In this document: piece after piece, positions 1 through 11,433 of the stretch
Position numbering within the stretch: the stretch's first letter is position 1
How the letters are laid out: each line of letters begins with the position of its first letter
NCBI GenBank assembly: GCA_963575645.1
Contig: OY754464.1
Span: 81,752,948 to 81,816,947, forward strand
DNA: 64,000 nt
Direction: 5' to 3'
Origin: Xanthostigma xanthostigma
Lineage: Eukaryota; Arthropoda; Insecta; Raphidioptera; Raphidiidae
Notes under the pieces: generated by a model
Databases searched by the model: none
What the model was told of the DNA's origin: nothing
Seen by the model: only the letters and a program-made list of their open reading frames with translations
Made by a program: the position numbers and the translations under genes

Positions 1-121
1 CTTACAATAATTTCAAACAATAAAAAGTAAATTTTAGTTTTTATTTTTAGATAACAAAAGAGTGTAAAGACAAATCTTGAAACATGACGGTTAGAAGTAT
101 TTTTCTGTAAATTTTGAAATA

Positions 122-557
122 TAAATAAATAATAATAATAATAATAGTAATGCGTTTAACTTCCGTTTCTCGACTTTATGTCGTAACAGACGCCGTTTGC
201 ACCATTACTATTTTCCATCTACCACACTTCTCGTTATTTTCTACATTTTTAAACTTCCACTGAAATAATAGCAATGGGCGAATGAAGGAATTTTTAGTAC
301 ATTAGGATAAGGTAGACAAATTTTGAGCATAGGAGTTTGACAGGTAATCGGCCATGGCCTTGAATAAGGAACCATCTCGATATTTATCTGGAATTATTGA
401 AAGAAACCTCAACAAGATGGCCGGTACAGGAATTACCGTTTCTCGGCGAGAGGCAGCAGGAAAAAGTCTTAGCCACATCTGCTCCCGCCAGGATTCGAAC
501 CCGGTACCTTCCGAATGCGAGTCTAGTGCTCCTACCACTAAGCCACCCCGCTCGGTA
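122..557 (-). mobile_element. tRNA-derived SINE, near full-length copy A
   Basis: On the minus strand the element opens with a tRNA-like head (about 557 to 484). It has an A-box-like TGGCTTAGTGGTAGGAG and a perfect B box GGTTCGAATCC, the two internal RNA polymerase III promoter blocks. A body of about 340 bp unrelated to tRNA follows, then an (ATT)n tail at 122-147. The same head, body and tail recur at 18069-18550, and the 3' part recurs at 18622-18785, so this is a dispersed family. It encodes no protein and would depend on a LINE for mobility. Confidence 0.85.
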
Positions 558-1895
558 TCTAAAAATAAATAATCAAGCGGAATATTTTTTTTAATAAATT
601 ACCAGAATTATTACAATATAAAGTATCAATCATTTTATAATAAGAATTCAAATGTATTAAAGGAAAAACTTTTTACTTTTTCCAAAAAAAAGGATTTTTT
701 TCAAAATTAAAGTCAATACGTTTTTTTCGCGCCTTCAATAAATAAAGTTATTGTAATTTCTGTAATTAATTTTTTTTGGTATTTTTATCCCGTAGGTCAG
801 TAAAATGCCGAACTTAGTAACTACTAATTCGAAAGTTAGAACTAGCAGCGGATAAGGAGACAGTTTTGGCCCGATTTTTAAAAATCAATAAAAAATAGAA
901 AAATTTAAATAGTTGATAAAAGTTGGGTGTTTTTAGACATTTTCTTAACCCTTGAAATTTTTAACTTCTCTACTTTAGTAATTTTTTATTGCTTTTTGAC
1001 AACAGATGGAGAATTATTTGTAAAGTATTTTTCGCCTATCATTACCTGTTTTACAATATTATCAATAAAAAATACAGCTAGCTCTAACTGCTCTGAAGAT
1101 ACAAGCAAAAAACTGATGAAACAGTTTTTTAACTCTTGTTTTTTGACAAGTTGCAGTCATCGCACGAAGGTGGAATTTTTACAAATTGTGTATCATATTT
1201 ATATAAATATTCCCTCAAAATTTGCACCCTTTTTTGGAAATGTTTAGGGTAAAATCATTTACTGGCCTACTTAGACGAGAAATAATTTTTCGGAATAAAC
1301 ATCATAGCTACTTGATTTTTTTTCTGACCACATAAAGCAATAAGAACAACTTCACATCAGTTTCTTAAAAAAATCAGTTGAAAAAAAAACATAAAAAAAA
1401 TTAAAGCAGTCATTCAAAACACATAACCTTACTTCTTGTTGAAACAACATTCTTGCTGATGATTTTCACTACTTCAGGGCAAACATCAACACTGAAATAA
1501 AATATGAAAACACAAATACGAGCAGAGTATAATAAAATATTTGCTTACTCAGAAATATTACAAAAAGAATAGCTGCTCTTTTATAAAAAAAGATTTATTT
1601 TATACGGGTTAAAGTTTCGACCTTTCCTATATGTAGTATAGTACCATTCCCGTTTTTTTCTGTGGGGCGGCGTGGTTCTATGTTGTCTGGAAAGGGAGGA
1701 GCGAGAGGGTTGGGTTGAGCCATTTCATTTTTATGTGTTAGCGAGTTCGGAGTGACGGCCAGATAGTAAAGAAGTGAATGAAGCGAACCTATAAAACTTG
1801 TAAGTTACATATTCGCTCACGATTTCATTGTACCGATTGCATAAGTGTTTGTCTATGTTTGTGCAAAGCATAGTCAGAGAGATAGCTTATATAGA
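558..1895. other. AT-rich stretch with one unrecognised ORF
   Basis: No repeat shared with the rest of the window was recognised. An open frame on the plus strand at 927-1247 encodes 106 residues. Its C-terminal half is balanced in composition and Cys-bearing, which could be a decayed transposase end, but I cannot match it to a family. A GC-richer patch lies at 1660-1720. Confidence 0.3.
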
Positions 1896-1903
1896 TTACT
1901 AGC

Positions 1904-2422
1904 CAGGGTTGCCAGACGTACGAGAAATCTTGTACCATTACCAGATTTACAGTTTTTGTACGAGATACAAGAATAACAAAATTCTCGTACAATTTTGTAC
2001 GAGATTTTAACAATGATGACTGCCTTCGCTAGGTATCAGCCAAAAAGTGTAAGAATTTGCATATTTACCTACTTCACACACCACAAAACGATCGACTGGG
2101 CGCATCACTAAATGCACAACCTCATCACTATATGAAACTAGTCAACTTGAGTGGGGAATCCCCGTTTAATGTATTTATTTGTTGTTGTCCTTATTACACT
2201 AATGTTAATCACTATTAGTTCTAATTGTTTAATTTGAATTGACAGCTAAAAGCGCAAAGAATATGACTACTCAAAGTTAAATAGTACAGTAAATAGCATA
2301 AATTATAAATTTTATTCGATATACCTACTTTAAATTTATACTTGTACGAGATTAACTGTTGAAAGTACGAGATATTTAGCGACACTGGTACGAGAAAAAA
2401 AATCCGTCATCTGGCAACCCTG
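1904..2422. mobile_element. hAT-type MITE with 8-bp target duplication
   Basis: The ends are inverted repeats: CAGGGTTGCCAGACG on the left and the complement of CAGGGTTGCCAGATG on the right. They are flanked by identical 8-bp direct repeats TTACTAGC at 1896-1903 and 2423-2430, the duplication length made by hAT transposases. Inside, the word GTACGAGA recurs near both ends as subterminal repeats, which is also typical of hAT. No coding remnant was seen. Confidence 0.85.
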
Positions 2423-2514
2423 TTACTAGCAGACCGTTTTGTCAGCCAGGAATTCACTTCGGAGGACCAGAGACAATAAGTAATAATAACTTTATTTATG
2501 TAAAATTATAATAC

Positions 2515-2985
2515 AGTGGTACCTCGACATACGAGTGCCCCAACATACGAGTTTTTCGAGATACGAGCCGGCGAGCGAGTGATTTTTTGCTTTGAGTTAC
2601 GAGCGAAATTCGAGATACGAGTTTGGTTTAGCAGGTTTAATGACACTTGCCTAACTCATTTCCGGAACATTCTGAGAGGGAGGAAGAAAGAAACCTCCTT
2701 GGACATGTTTTTTTCTAAACGGCCTACAGGTGAAAGCGAGAAAAATGTAGCGAAAAAGGCAAAGACCAGTGAAATTTATTTCTTTACATTCTCTTTTTTG
2801 TTTTTGTACAATAAATATTTGTCATTTATAAATACGTTTTTATTATTCAAACTGGGGTGACATTTTGGGGATTGGAACGGATTAATGGTAGTTCAATTGT
2901 TTTGTATGGGGAAATTTGCTTCGAGATACGAGTAATTCAAGATACCAGCAAGGTTGCGGAACGAATTAAACATTAATTAATACAT
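2515..2985 (+). mobile_element. pogo/Tigger-type DNA transposon remnant
   Basis: The left end reads CAGTGGTACCTCGACATACG, followed by repeats of ATACGAGT. That is the terminal pattern of pogo/Tigger members of the Tc1-mariner superfamily. The right part (CGAGATACGAG near 2930, GGAACGAATTAAA near 2958) looks like the opposite end but is truncated or diverged. A short coding remnant is listed separately. Confidence 0.7.
2645..2775 (+). pseudogene. C-terminal remnant of a pogo/Tigger transposase
   Basis: The frame reads HFRNILRGRKKETSLDMFF and then SKRPT with a basic tail. This resembles the end of Tigger/jerky-type transposases, where an arginine-rich segment is followed by a (Q/E)TSLD-F motif and KRP. 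Only about 45 codons survive. The DDE catalytic core and DNA-binding domains are absent, so this is the 3' end of the gene left in a deletion derivative. Family assignment is from motif memory. Confidence 0.55.
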
Positions 2986-3056
2986 GCTTATTATAGTACA
3001 ATTTAACTTAAATAAAAAATTTAATTAAAAGGCAACCGACGCGGATTGTCACCAGA

Positions 3057-3285
3057 AATAAAGCGCGTAACAACGATCTCTGGACTGATCTCGACATAAT
3101 GATGAACGCTCATCAAGGCTCATCCAGTCAGTCGTGACTGTCCTTTGCTGTTTCTCAAAAATGTTTTTAGTCTTCTCAACGAGGAAAAAGTACGCTCTGG
3201 TGTCGCCGTCGACACAGGTAGCGTCGCGGGTAGTTTGTGAAACATTACTGCGTTACAGCTGTCCAGCGCTTCTAGTGGTGTAGTG
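3057..3285 (-). pseudogene. hAT transposase C-terminal (dimerisation) remnant
   Basis: The minus strand encodes LPVSTATPERTFSSLRRLK, then TFLRN, SRLTG, a stop, and ALMSVHHYVEI. This is the conserved C-terminal dimerisation region of hAT-superfamily transposases and of host proteins derived from them (ZMYM/TTF-type), where LPVSTA.ERSFS.LRRLK is the signature and RLTGLAL follows. The in-frame stop replaces a conserved position, so the copy is dead. No N-terminal zinc finger or catalytic residues remain and no terminal repeats were identified. Confidence 0.8.
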
Positions 3286-3431
3286 GGCCATTCCGCAGCA
3301 ACTATTTTTGACCACTTCGCTCGCTACACCGATAACTCCCCTTCAAAACTTGTTTGATTTGACAAGTTTATCAAACACTTTCATGAATCCGTACTATTTA
3401 TTTGACTCCCCCCAAACGCTATCCTCTTTTT

Positions 3432-4045
3432 ACTGCGCAAAAAAATGCCATAGCATCGACACGACCCCGTAATTGTTTTTTAAAGAACCCCCCCAAACGC
3501 ATTTCTCTTTTTACTGCGCAAAAAAAAAATTTAAAAATCAATGTTTCGCACTTAAAACGGCTAATAATACTGTTATATGTTATTTAAAATAATAATTGTG
3601 TATTTCTAATGGATATTTTGTACATCGAGTTATCGTAATCTAACCTTCGTACACTATCTGACCCCCTTCAAATTTTTTTTTGAGACAAAGGTGGACCTAG
3701 GTCCTTTGAAAAAATAATGCAAAATTTTGAAAAGTGAATTACTGCGCAAAAAAATGCCATAGCATCGACACGACCCCGTAATTGTCTTTTAAAGAATCCC
3801 ACCCAAACTCCTTCCTCTTTTTACTGCGCAAAAAAAATAGTTTTTAAAAATCAATTTTCCGTGCTTAAAACTGCTAATAATACTGTTATATGTTATTTAA
3901 AATAATAATTGTGTATTTCTAATGGATATTTTGTACATCGAGTTATCGTACTCCAACCTCCATCTCCTATCTGATCCTCTTCAGGTTTTTTTGAGACAAA
4001 GGGTGGCCTAGGTCCTTGAAAAAATAATGTAAAATTTTGAAAACT
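3432..4045 (+). repeat. Tandem duplication, two units of about 309 bp
   Basis: ACTGCGCAAAAAAATGCCAT starts at 3432 and again at 3741. The following roughly 300 bp are repeated with point differences, including TAATAATACTGTTATATG and TACATCGAGTTATCGTA. A diverged relative of the ACTGCGCAA / CATCGCA part occurs near 28205-28310. No coding potential. Confidence 0.85.
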
Positions 4046-4369
4046 GAATTTTGACCTAAACTAGTACCTACCATTCTCCTCTTGTAGGTTGGAATGGTAA
4101 AAAGACTTCCTAATTTACTGAAAATTGATACCTATAATGTTACTGAATCGTTTAACGGTCGTTGTTTATTCCGTTGTATCCACTACGCATGCGTTTGCAT
4201 TAGACATGGGAAAAGTTGTTACTATGAGATCACAGTGACTGTTATTCCGGTTACACAAAAATCACAGTGAAAAATCATCGTGACTTTGTCACGTCGATCA
4301 CTCACATCACAAGCCCGCACGGTCTGACGTCACAACGGCGTTGTTTGCCTACTCCGTTCATGTTTGACT

Positions 4370-4735
4370 TTGAGCGACAGTGAGTACTGAGTAGTGACTG
4401 CGGTGACATGGAACGACATACGTTACTTTGGAACGTAGATCTATTGGAACTTGGAGCGACCGTCGTGACTGCGGTGACATGAAACGACATAGTACGTTAC
4501 TTTGGAACGTAGATATTATCTCGTCAGATCATAGTGTCATGTTTGAGCGACAGTGACTGCGGTGACATGAAACGACATACGTTACTTTGGAACGTAGATA
4601 TCTCGTCAGATCATATAGTGTCATGTTTGAGCGACAGTGACTGCGGTGACATGGAACGACATACGTTACTTTGGAACGTAGATATCTCTTGTCAGATCAC
4701 AGTGATTATTTTAGACGGCTTGTCACAGTGATTTT
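4370..4735 (+). repeat. Tandem repeat, about 85-bp unit, four copies
   Basis: The unit contains GTGACTGCGGTGACATG, then ACGACATACGTTACTTTGG and AACGTAGAT, joined by GTCAGATCATAGTGTCATG. The copies begin near 4380, 4460, 4547 and 4630. The unit carries an internal short inverted repeat (ACGTTACTTTGGAACGT). The flanks at 4250-4300 and 4720-4745 carry inverted pieces (TCACAGTGA..TCATCGTGA). Confidence 0.8.
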
Positions 4736-5204
4736 TTCATCGTGAAGTTATTTTTTCCCCAACTCTAGTTTGCATATCGATAAATCGAAACAGATGAGAC
4801 CTCTGTAAAAGAGGATTGTTTTTTATGTTTAGTGTGAAACGGTACCGTAGTGACTGAAGTGTACCTATAAAGTTGTAACACCGAGCTTATACTATCCACC
4901 CATGTATGTTTTTATTGTAACCTTTGCATTAAGTATCCCACCTTTTGGTCTGGCGTGGAACTTGTGTATCCCATGACGAGTTCCCTGCCTGAGAGGGATT
5001 TTGTTTTATTCGTTATTTTAACGTTGAGCTATTTTTACCAAGTTTTTATTAACTCGCTTTTTTGCATGTCTGTCCGGGTGGAATTTTATAATTGATTTTA
5101 AACTAACTTTCTGATGAGATAGAGACATGAAATTTACAACTTAACTCAGAATTAGATGACAATACAAGAAAATACTAAAAAGAAGAAAATGATAAAAAAT
5201 TAAT

Positions 5205-5640
5205 ATACCACGTTTTTAAAACAGACTAAAAAGTAGAAAATAATTTCTTTACAGAGTTTTAACTTGTAGGATTAGCAACTTAACTCAAAATTAAATGACA
5301 ATACAAGAAAATGCGGAAATAATAAACGATATTTTTTTAAATTACTACGTTTTTAAAATGAACTGAAAAGTATAAAAAGAAATAAAAAAATTTACCACAT
5401 TTTTATAACAAACTAAAAAGTATAAAATAATTTCTTTAATCCTTACGAGTAGGATTTGAAACGAAAACCGTGGGGCGCATGCGACAGTTATATAAGAAGT
5501 TTAGAGAGTAGCTATCAATGAAAAAATCTATTTATGAGAGAAAAAAAAATAATGCGCCCCACGTTTTTCGTTTCAAATCCTACTCATATTTTGTACTTTT
5601 TAGTTCATTTGAAAAACGTGGTATATATTAATTTTTTTTT
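5205..5640. mobile_element. Foldback element with ACTAAAAAGT motif, copy a
   Basis: The core hairpin at 5432-5600 pairs AGTAGGATTTGAAACGAAAA with its complement across a roughly 75-bp loop. Outside it lie ACTAAAAAGTA-type motifs and the pair CCACGTTTTT / AAAAACGTGG. The left side carries extra tandem copies of the motif block (near 5175, 5228, 5355 and 5412). The core, loop included, is shared with 38865-39750. Confidence 0.75.
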
Positions 5641-5673
5641 AATTTCTTTTAAACGTTCTCAAACGTATTTTCT

Positions 5674-6130
5674 TCATACCTCGATCGAAAGTGCATACTT
5701 TCGGCATCAATATGTAAGGCAGAAAGTCTAATATTTACGCATTGGTGGGATTGCATGCACTGATGCGGGAAGTACGTACGTTCGTGCGGTAGTAAAGAAA
5801 AAACAAGCCATCAACTGTTGTTTAGATGTCGTTTCCATAGCAACCCAATTACATTTCAGCTAATAGTCGCGAACAGCTGTCGTTTGTGTTTTCTACGTAT
5901 AACCTCAAAGCTTCTTGCTTAGAATTTATCTGTGTTTTTATGTAATTAATTAATGTATTTAATAAGCGTGCTTACGACCGAGGTATGAAGAAAAAATTGT
6001 ATACACCACACTGATCGAAAGTGTGATATCTCTTTGCCCTTCGCGCCATGATCCTCTCGGCTTCGCCTCAGGTATCATGGTGCGCAGGGCAAGAATATGA
6101 CACTTTCGGCCCTTGTGGTGTAATATACTA
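5674..6130 (+). mobile_element. Two-part inverted-repeat element (CGAAAGT family), copy a
   Basis: Part one (5674-5988) has ends CATACCTCGATCG and CGACCGAGGTATG. After about 10 bp, part two (5999-6130) is a palindrome with ends TACACCACACTGATCGAAAG and CTTTCGGCCCTTGTGGTGTA. The word CGAAAGT and its complement recur in both parts. The same two parts in the same order occur at 13093-13556 and 48184-48630, and in reverse at 19588-19986. Noncoding. Confidence 0.8.
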
Positions 6131-7604
6131 TTTTCCATTGGCTGGGCAGTGTGGGAAGAGACACTTTCCATGAGAAGTGCGTACTAAAAACTGAAAAATC
6201 GGTTGACAATAGATGGTGTTGAAAATACATGAATTCGACTGTATATGAACTGTACTTGATATCAAGAATAAGCGTGAATTTAATATGTAGTATGTAAGTT
6301 TCCAACTTTCTAGAAATAGTGGGTCAAGGCGATTGTAGCTACTCAGAAAACTAACTACTTATTTCTTATACCAACTTTGGACTTGTCATGTAATATGATA
6401 TCATGCCAGTCATGTTTAATATACCGATGTATTATTTTATGTTTTAAATACTCGAACCTTGGCTGCATCAATAATTATTAGTTGTTTTTCGTTCAAGGTC
6501 ATATAATATCTGTGTTAAAGTTGAGCTTTATCCGTTACCTAATCGGCGTTTCGATTTTTTAATTATTTCTATATAATTGTACGATTTATTGTCCGACAAT
6601 TTTTACAGCAATAGAACACATATTAGCGACTGATTTTAATAGAATTTGACACGCGAAGTAAAAACTTCTATAGACACCTTAGGCGGTTTTTGAAAGGGTA
6701 AAATCTTATGATTTCGCGTCATTGACAATGCTAACGTTAACAGTATGGACTGGTGCAGGCGCAGCCAGTACACACTTGTACATTGTATAATATCGTATCT
6801 ACGTAAAGTTTTTTGTGTATTTTTTTTTTGTTTTTAATTGTTCCTGAGGATGTGAAAAACGAAACGTTGAATGTTTCAAAAATACGAATAATTAAGTTAA
6901 TTTATCATTTTGTTTTAAATTCTCATCACTCTTTTTTTGTCTATCTTGACTCTAATTTTCATTATTGTAAGATTGTAACGTTAGTACTATTTATAATGTA
7001 TATGTATATAAGTTAAGTTAAATTGACTACGTTAAGTTTTAAATTTTCACCTCCGTCGGGAGTCCTCAATGTTCTTTTTATACAAAACTTATGAATTTCG
7101 ACCGAAGCTTTATCGGATATTTATCGTTGCTATGATGAATTTTTACATACATCTTGTCTTTGCAGAAATAAATGTAATTTTATTTTTTTAGAAAAAGTTT
7201 TTGTAAGATTTTATTTTACTAAATTTTTAAAAAATAATTTTCATCAAAAAACAATTATGTAATGCGAGATTTCCTTATGCGTTCATTATTTGAAAACGTA
7301 TATATAAACTAATTCAAAAACAGTAAAACAAAAATGTATGCACCTAATTTTTTTTGTCAATTAGAATTAAACCTCGACTGAAAGGATTAATTATTACTCT
7401 ATTTGAATATTATAGTTTGTACAGAAAATGCTGACTGTTAAATACACATTAAAAGATCTTCGTTGGTTGAAGTTCATTTTAATGTTTGTATAATTAAGCT
7501 CTATGTTTATAAAGTCGTACAGAACTTTGGTACATCAAGCATTATGTAAGTAATAAACTTGTTAAAAGCTATTTTCTTATGCCGTGTACAGAGAGACCAA
7601 AAAA
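6131..7604. other. AT-rich stretch, one motif only
   Basis: No gene or recognised transposon boundary. The only item is a hammerhead-like motif at 6844-6869 (listed separately). ORFs here are short and low-complexity. Confidence 0.4.
6844..6869 (+). other. Hammerhead-like core motif (CTGAGGA ... GAAACGTT)
   Basis: CTGAGGA fits the CUGANGA half of a hammerhead core. It is followed by TGTGAAAAAC, which can form a 2-3 bp stem, and then GAAACGTT. This is the weakest of the set because the stem is minimal. Inference only. Confidence 0.2.
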
Positions 7605-7818
7605 ATATAGTTTAAAAAAAACTAAAAAACACGCTTTATATCGGACTAAAAAGTAAAAAATAATTGTTTTAAAATAAGCTTAAAAAGCGTGGGGCGCTTT
7701 GTTCCACATTTTCGTACATCGAGCGCCCAACGCTTTTTAAGCTTATTTTAAAACAATTATTTTTTACTTTTTAGTCCGATATAAAGCGTGTTTTTTAGTT
7801 TTTTTTAAACTATATTTT
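7605..7818. mobile_element. Foldback element with ACTAAAAAGT motif, copy b
   Basis: Two arms of about 90 bp are nearly perfect inverted copies round a loop of about 22 bp (TTGTTCCACATTTTCGTACA region). Each arm holds ACTAAAAAGTAAAAAATAAT between a short block (ACGCTTT) and its own complement (AAAGCGT), so a stem lies within a stem. Another copy of the motif, in complement, lies just outside at 7818-7836. Noncoding. Confidence 0.85.
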
Positions 7819-7837
7819 ATTTTTCACTTTTTAGTTT

Positions 7838-8300
7838 GAGGATCTATAAAAGAATTTATTAATCCTGGGGGTCCTAATAAGGATAATGGGAAACTGTTAT
7901 CAAATTATTGCATTGTCATCGGTCCTTGATACGTATGCAAAGTTTCAAATTAATCAGACTTCGGGAAATTGGTGAAAATAAAGCGTTTACTACAGAGGAT
8001 CTATAAAAGAATTTATTAATCCTGGGGGTCCTAATAAGGATAATGGGAAACTGTTATCAAATTATTGCATTGTCATCGGTCCTTGATACGTATGCAAAGT
8101 TTCAAATTAATCAGACTTCGGGAAATTGGTGAAAATTATGCTCAAAGATTTAAAAGAATTTATTAATCCTGGGGGTCCTAATAAGGATAATGGGAAACTG
8201 TTATCAAATTATTGCATTGTCATCGGTCCTTGATACGTATGCAAAGTTTCAAATTAATCAGACTTCGGGAAATTGGTGAAAATTATGCTCAAAGATTCCG
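7838..8300 (+). repeat. Tandem repeat, about 150-bp unit, three copies
   Basis: TTTATTAATCCTGGGGGTCC, then TTGCATTGTCATCGGTCC and TCAGACTTCGGGAAATTGG, repeat three times starting near 7838, 7995 and 8144. The copies are almost identical, so the amplification is recent. The array starts right beside the foldback ending at 7818 and ends in CATACATACATAG-type sequence. Confidence 0.9.
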
Positions 8301-8377
8301 TTACGGACATACATACATAGTTAGTTACATACATAGTTACAACCCAAACTAATATAAAGCGTTTAAAAAAAACTGAA

Positions 8378-9010
8378 ATGGCTCAGAATTGTTGGAAATT
8401 GGGCAGTTCGAAGGACTTTAGCAGGCTTTTCCTCGAATCTACTTTTTGCCATTCCAAAAAATTGACAATATTTTTTCCTTTTGAAGTCACCCTAATCCAA
8501 AAAACATATAATTTTGGAAAAATCTGTTCGTCTGTACGATACACGATTGAAACCAAATTTTGGGAAGATGTTTGAGATGCAAATATGAACAGCCCCTATT
8601 GCTTTTGTAGAAAATCGGCGCATGCGCAAAACAGATATATGATATAATGTTGTTTTTATTTATATAATAATGGTATAGTTTTCATCACGGTTTATTATTC
8701 TATTTATTTTTTCAAGAAAGGTTTGTGATTTTTTTCCTAAACTTTATACTTTCGGAAATATTTTGAATATTAAATAAAATCAGCTGTTCTTTTGTTCTGT
8801 AGATCTGTCAGATAGAAATTAGTTAAGCATGCTTTGATTAATTTTTACATGACGTGGAACATATAATGGATCCATGCCAAAGAATAGCAAATATCTTATT
8901 CAATACTAGCCAATACCCGCGTCTCCTCACGCGATATTAGAAATTTTATTTTCTTTATTATACTATATCAAATGTCAATATTTTTGAAGTTGGGATGGTC
9001 CCGTCGCCCA
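8378..9010 (+). repeat. Dispersed repeat, copy 1 of a pair with 11434-12120
   Basis: Shared blocks in order with 11434-12120 include ATTGAAACCAAATTTTGGGA, AAAATCGGCGCATGCGCA, TATATAATAATGGTATA, ATCAGCTGTTCTTTTGTT and ACCCGCGTC.CCTCACGC. A shorter inverted relative lies at 41740-41940. No ORF is conserved between the copies, so I read it as a noncoding transposon family of unknown class. Confidence 0.7.
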
Positions 9011-9582
9011 AATGGCTGGAATTTTTTTTTTGGTCTGTTCTCAGAAAGCAACAAAAATTGCGATACATTTTTGAATTTCCCTCCACAATAACATTGAAAT
9101 TTAATCTCTTGATTATTTAAAACAGTTGATTCTGTCATATTAATTTGCACCTGCAATTTTCAAGCGAACTTTTTTCTTCGAGGTTTGATTTTACGTACAT
9201 CTGTCTTCGACTGCGGATAAAGAAAATGTTCAACTTTCAAACGGTAGCATCTTTGTAGAAAATGAGTCAGATGTGCAAAAAGTGTTTATTTGTGGTTTTT
9301 GTAGTGAAAATAGATATAAAGAGACTCCGCAAGTGCAAGAATTTTATACCAGTGGTTTCGATCAGCTTTTCAATTTTCCATCCCATTAATTTAAATCTGA
9401 TTGATGAACAATAGACATAATGTATCGGATTAATTTCAGTCCAGTGGTGGCTACAAAGTTAAATTGCTCATGTCGAAGCCCGAAGGTCTACCAATTTTTG
9501 TTGTAGGCACCTTCAAATATATTTATTTAAAACTCCTTTATTCATCTCTAAACGAATTCTAAATCTAAACTGTTTTTAATGG

Positions 9583-10085
9583 CCATATTCACCGAACGTA
9601 CGAAGTTAATTATTCGGTTCATTTGTTCTTCAGGTAGCTATTCCTCCGAATAAATAACGATAATTCAATTCACCAACCATAATTATGTTTACTGCACGTA
9701 TAAATCTTTTCTGTCTTACTTCGAGGGTATAAATATTTATTCGCCTGACAAAATAATAATGGCTGCCATATAGATCATAATATCTAACCTATATACATGG
9801 AGTATTATATCTACAGTTTGCTCTTGTGAATTTATTTATGTGTGGTTTATTTACTTTTTGTGTAAAGTTAGTGGAAGTATTGAGTGCAATTGGTTTAGGA
9901 TAAAACACTATTTTTTTGTGGAACTTTTTTTTGACGTTTACACTAACGCCATCGGTCGGATTTTTGGGTGAATGTCAAAGTATTCAACAAAAAGAGCAAG
10001 GAGTATAGTGCAGTGTATTTAACTAAATTTTTTACCTGATATTTTGCTCGGTGAATTGTATAAATTTTATTCTAACGAAAAGGAC
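9583..10085 (+). repeat. 500-bp dispersed repeat (LTR/leader-like), copy 1
   Basis: Conserved blocks: GGTTCATTTGTTCTTCAGGT, CAATTCACCAACCATAATTA, TGGAGTATTATATCTACAG, GACGTTTACACTAACGCCAT followed by CGGTCGG, and GAGTATAGTGCAGTGTAT. Three more copies lie on the same strand at 13890-14400, 26690-27160 and 32775-33260. The order (AT-rich start, a possible TATA region, then ..TTTACA and a GC-richer block) would suit an LTR with adjacent leader, but no reverse transcriptase is attached. Class uncertain. Confidence 0.65.
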
Positions 10086-11433
10086 GGTAATAGAACTATG
10101 ACGGGAGCCTAAATGACGATACCTACTAAGCTTTCGACATACCCGATTTTGTTTTGTTGTCACTAATCTTCGCAAAGTAGCGCGTATGTGTAGAAATCAG
10201 CCTGTAGGCGTTATATTATTACAGTTTGAAATGATACAGTCATTTAAGTTTACCGTCACATAACAACGAGCGGTGGTAAGCATCTAAACGACTTATGTAA
10301 TCAGTGTGGTTCCCCGTGACGTAACCTAGTCGAATTGAATTGACCTGATTCTCTGCATTTCGTTTTGATATTATAGCTAGATGTGTTCCCTTATCTTAAT
10401 CAGAAACTGTTACAGGTCTGTTTTAAAAATAGCGTGCTATCAAAGATATCATATTCTAGAGGTAGCAAGTTTTTCCAATCTTATTTTATTATTTTTTTTT
10501 TAGTTATTGTTTTGGAAAAGTTTTTACCTACTTTTATGATATCTGTTATCAAATGTTAAATAATTTAACTTCCTTATTTCCTATCAAGAATTTAAATAGT
10601 ATTTTAAGATGGGTTTTTTTCAGTTTTTCCCATAAAAATAAAATAAACGCTAAAAATAGTTTTAAGGCCTTTTAGAAAATAAACACTCATTAAAATATTT
10701 TTTTTATTTTAACTGTTTGTTTGGTTTAATTATTAATTAAAAAAAATATTTTCTAAATAAACAATTATTTCATTAATAAAAATAAATTCATTTAATACTG
10801 AAGAATGTATTTTAACTGATTATTCATTATTATTAGCAATTATTGTTATTAAATAGTGGTTAATCAGCGTTACCACGGTACATATTATCATATTATGTGG
10901 CCAAAGTAATAGTTGATCCTAACTTATTTGCACAATGGAGTTTTCCCTATGTTCGGCTTTCTGTGATACACCCTGTATATAATATAATATAATATTTTGT
11001 TGAACAGTTCAAATTTCTACAATTAAATATTATTAATAAAAACGTTTAGCCTTGATAAAACATTCGGATTTTGCCAAAATTAGGTTAGTGCTAAATGTTT
11101 AATTTTTGGGCGATTCAGCGAAAAGTCAAAATGCATTTGTTTTCCTGCAAATCTTTTGTTTGTAGATCGTCTCGATTTGTAGAGATTTGAAGCGAACCGT
11201 AAAATGTTCACCACTTCTAGTTTAGTACTTTAACTGCAGGCATCATCGTTCACTGAGTAAATTCCGTTGGTAGTATTTCGATACTTACCATTTTGCGGTT
11301 GGGATTAAATACGGTGCAATGCGGAAATCTGTATATCTATGTATGTACTGTTGGTATCGGCACATTGCAGAATCGTGCTAGACTTCTTGGTGTGTTGTAC
11401 CTTCTTTGATAATTCAAATTGTTTAACGGCTAA
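10086..11433. other. AT-rich stretch without recognised genes
   Basis: Nothing identifiable except a fragment at about 10963-10985 that ends GATACACCCTGTATA. That resembles a terminal inverted repeat beginning TACAGGGTGT, of the type seen at 14599-15113. Confidence 0.4.

Noticed and set aside
484..557. Functional tRNA gene on the minus strand
   Set aside because: The promoter boxes are good, but the same head is attached to the same non-tRNA body in another copy, so it is a SINE.
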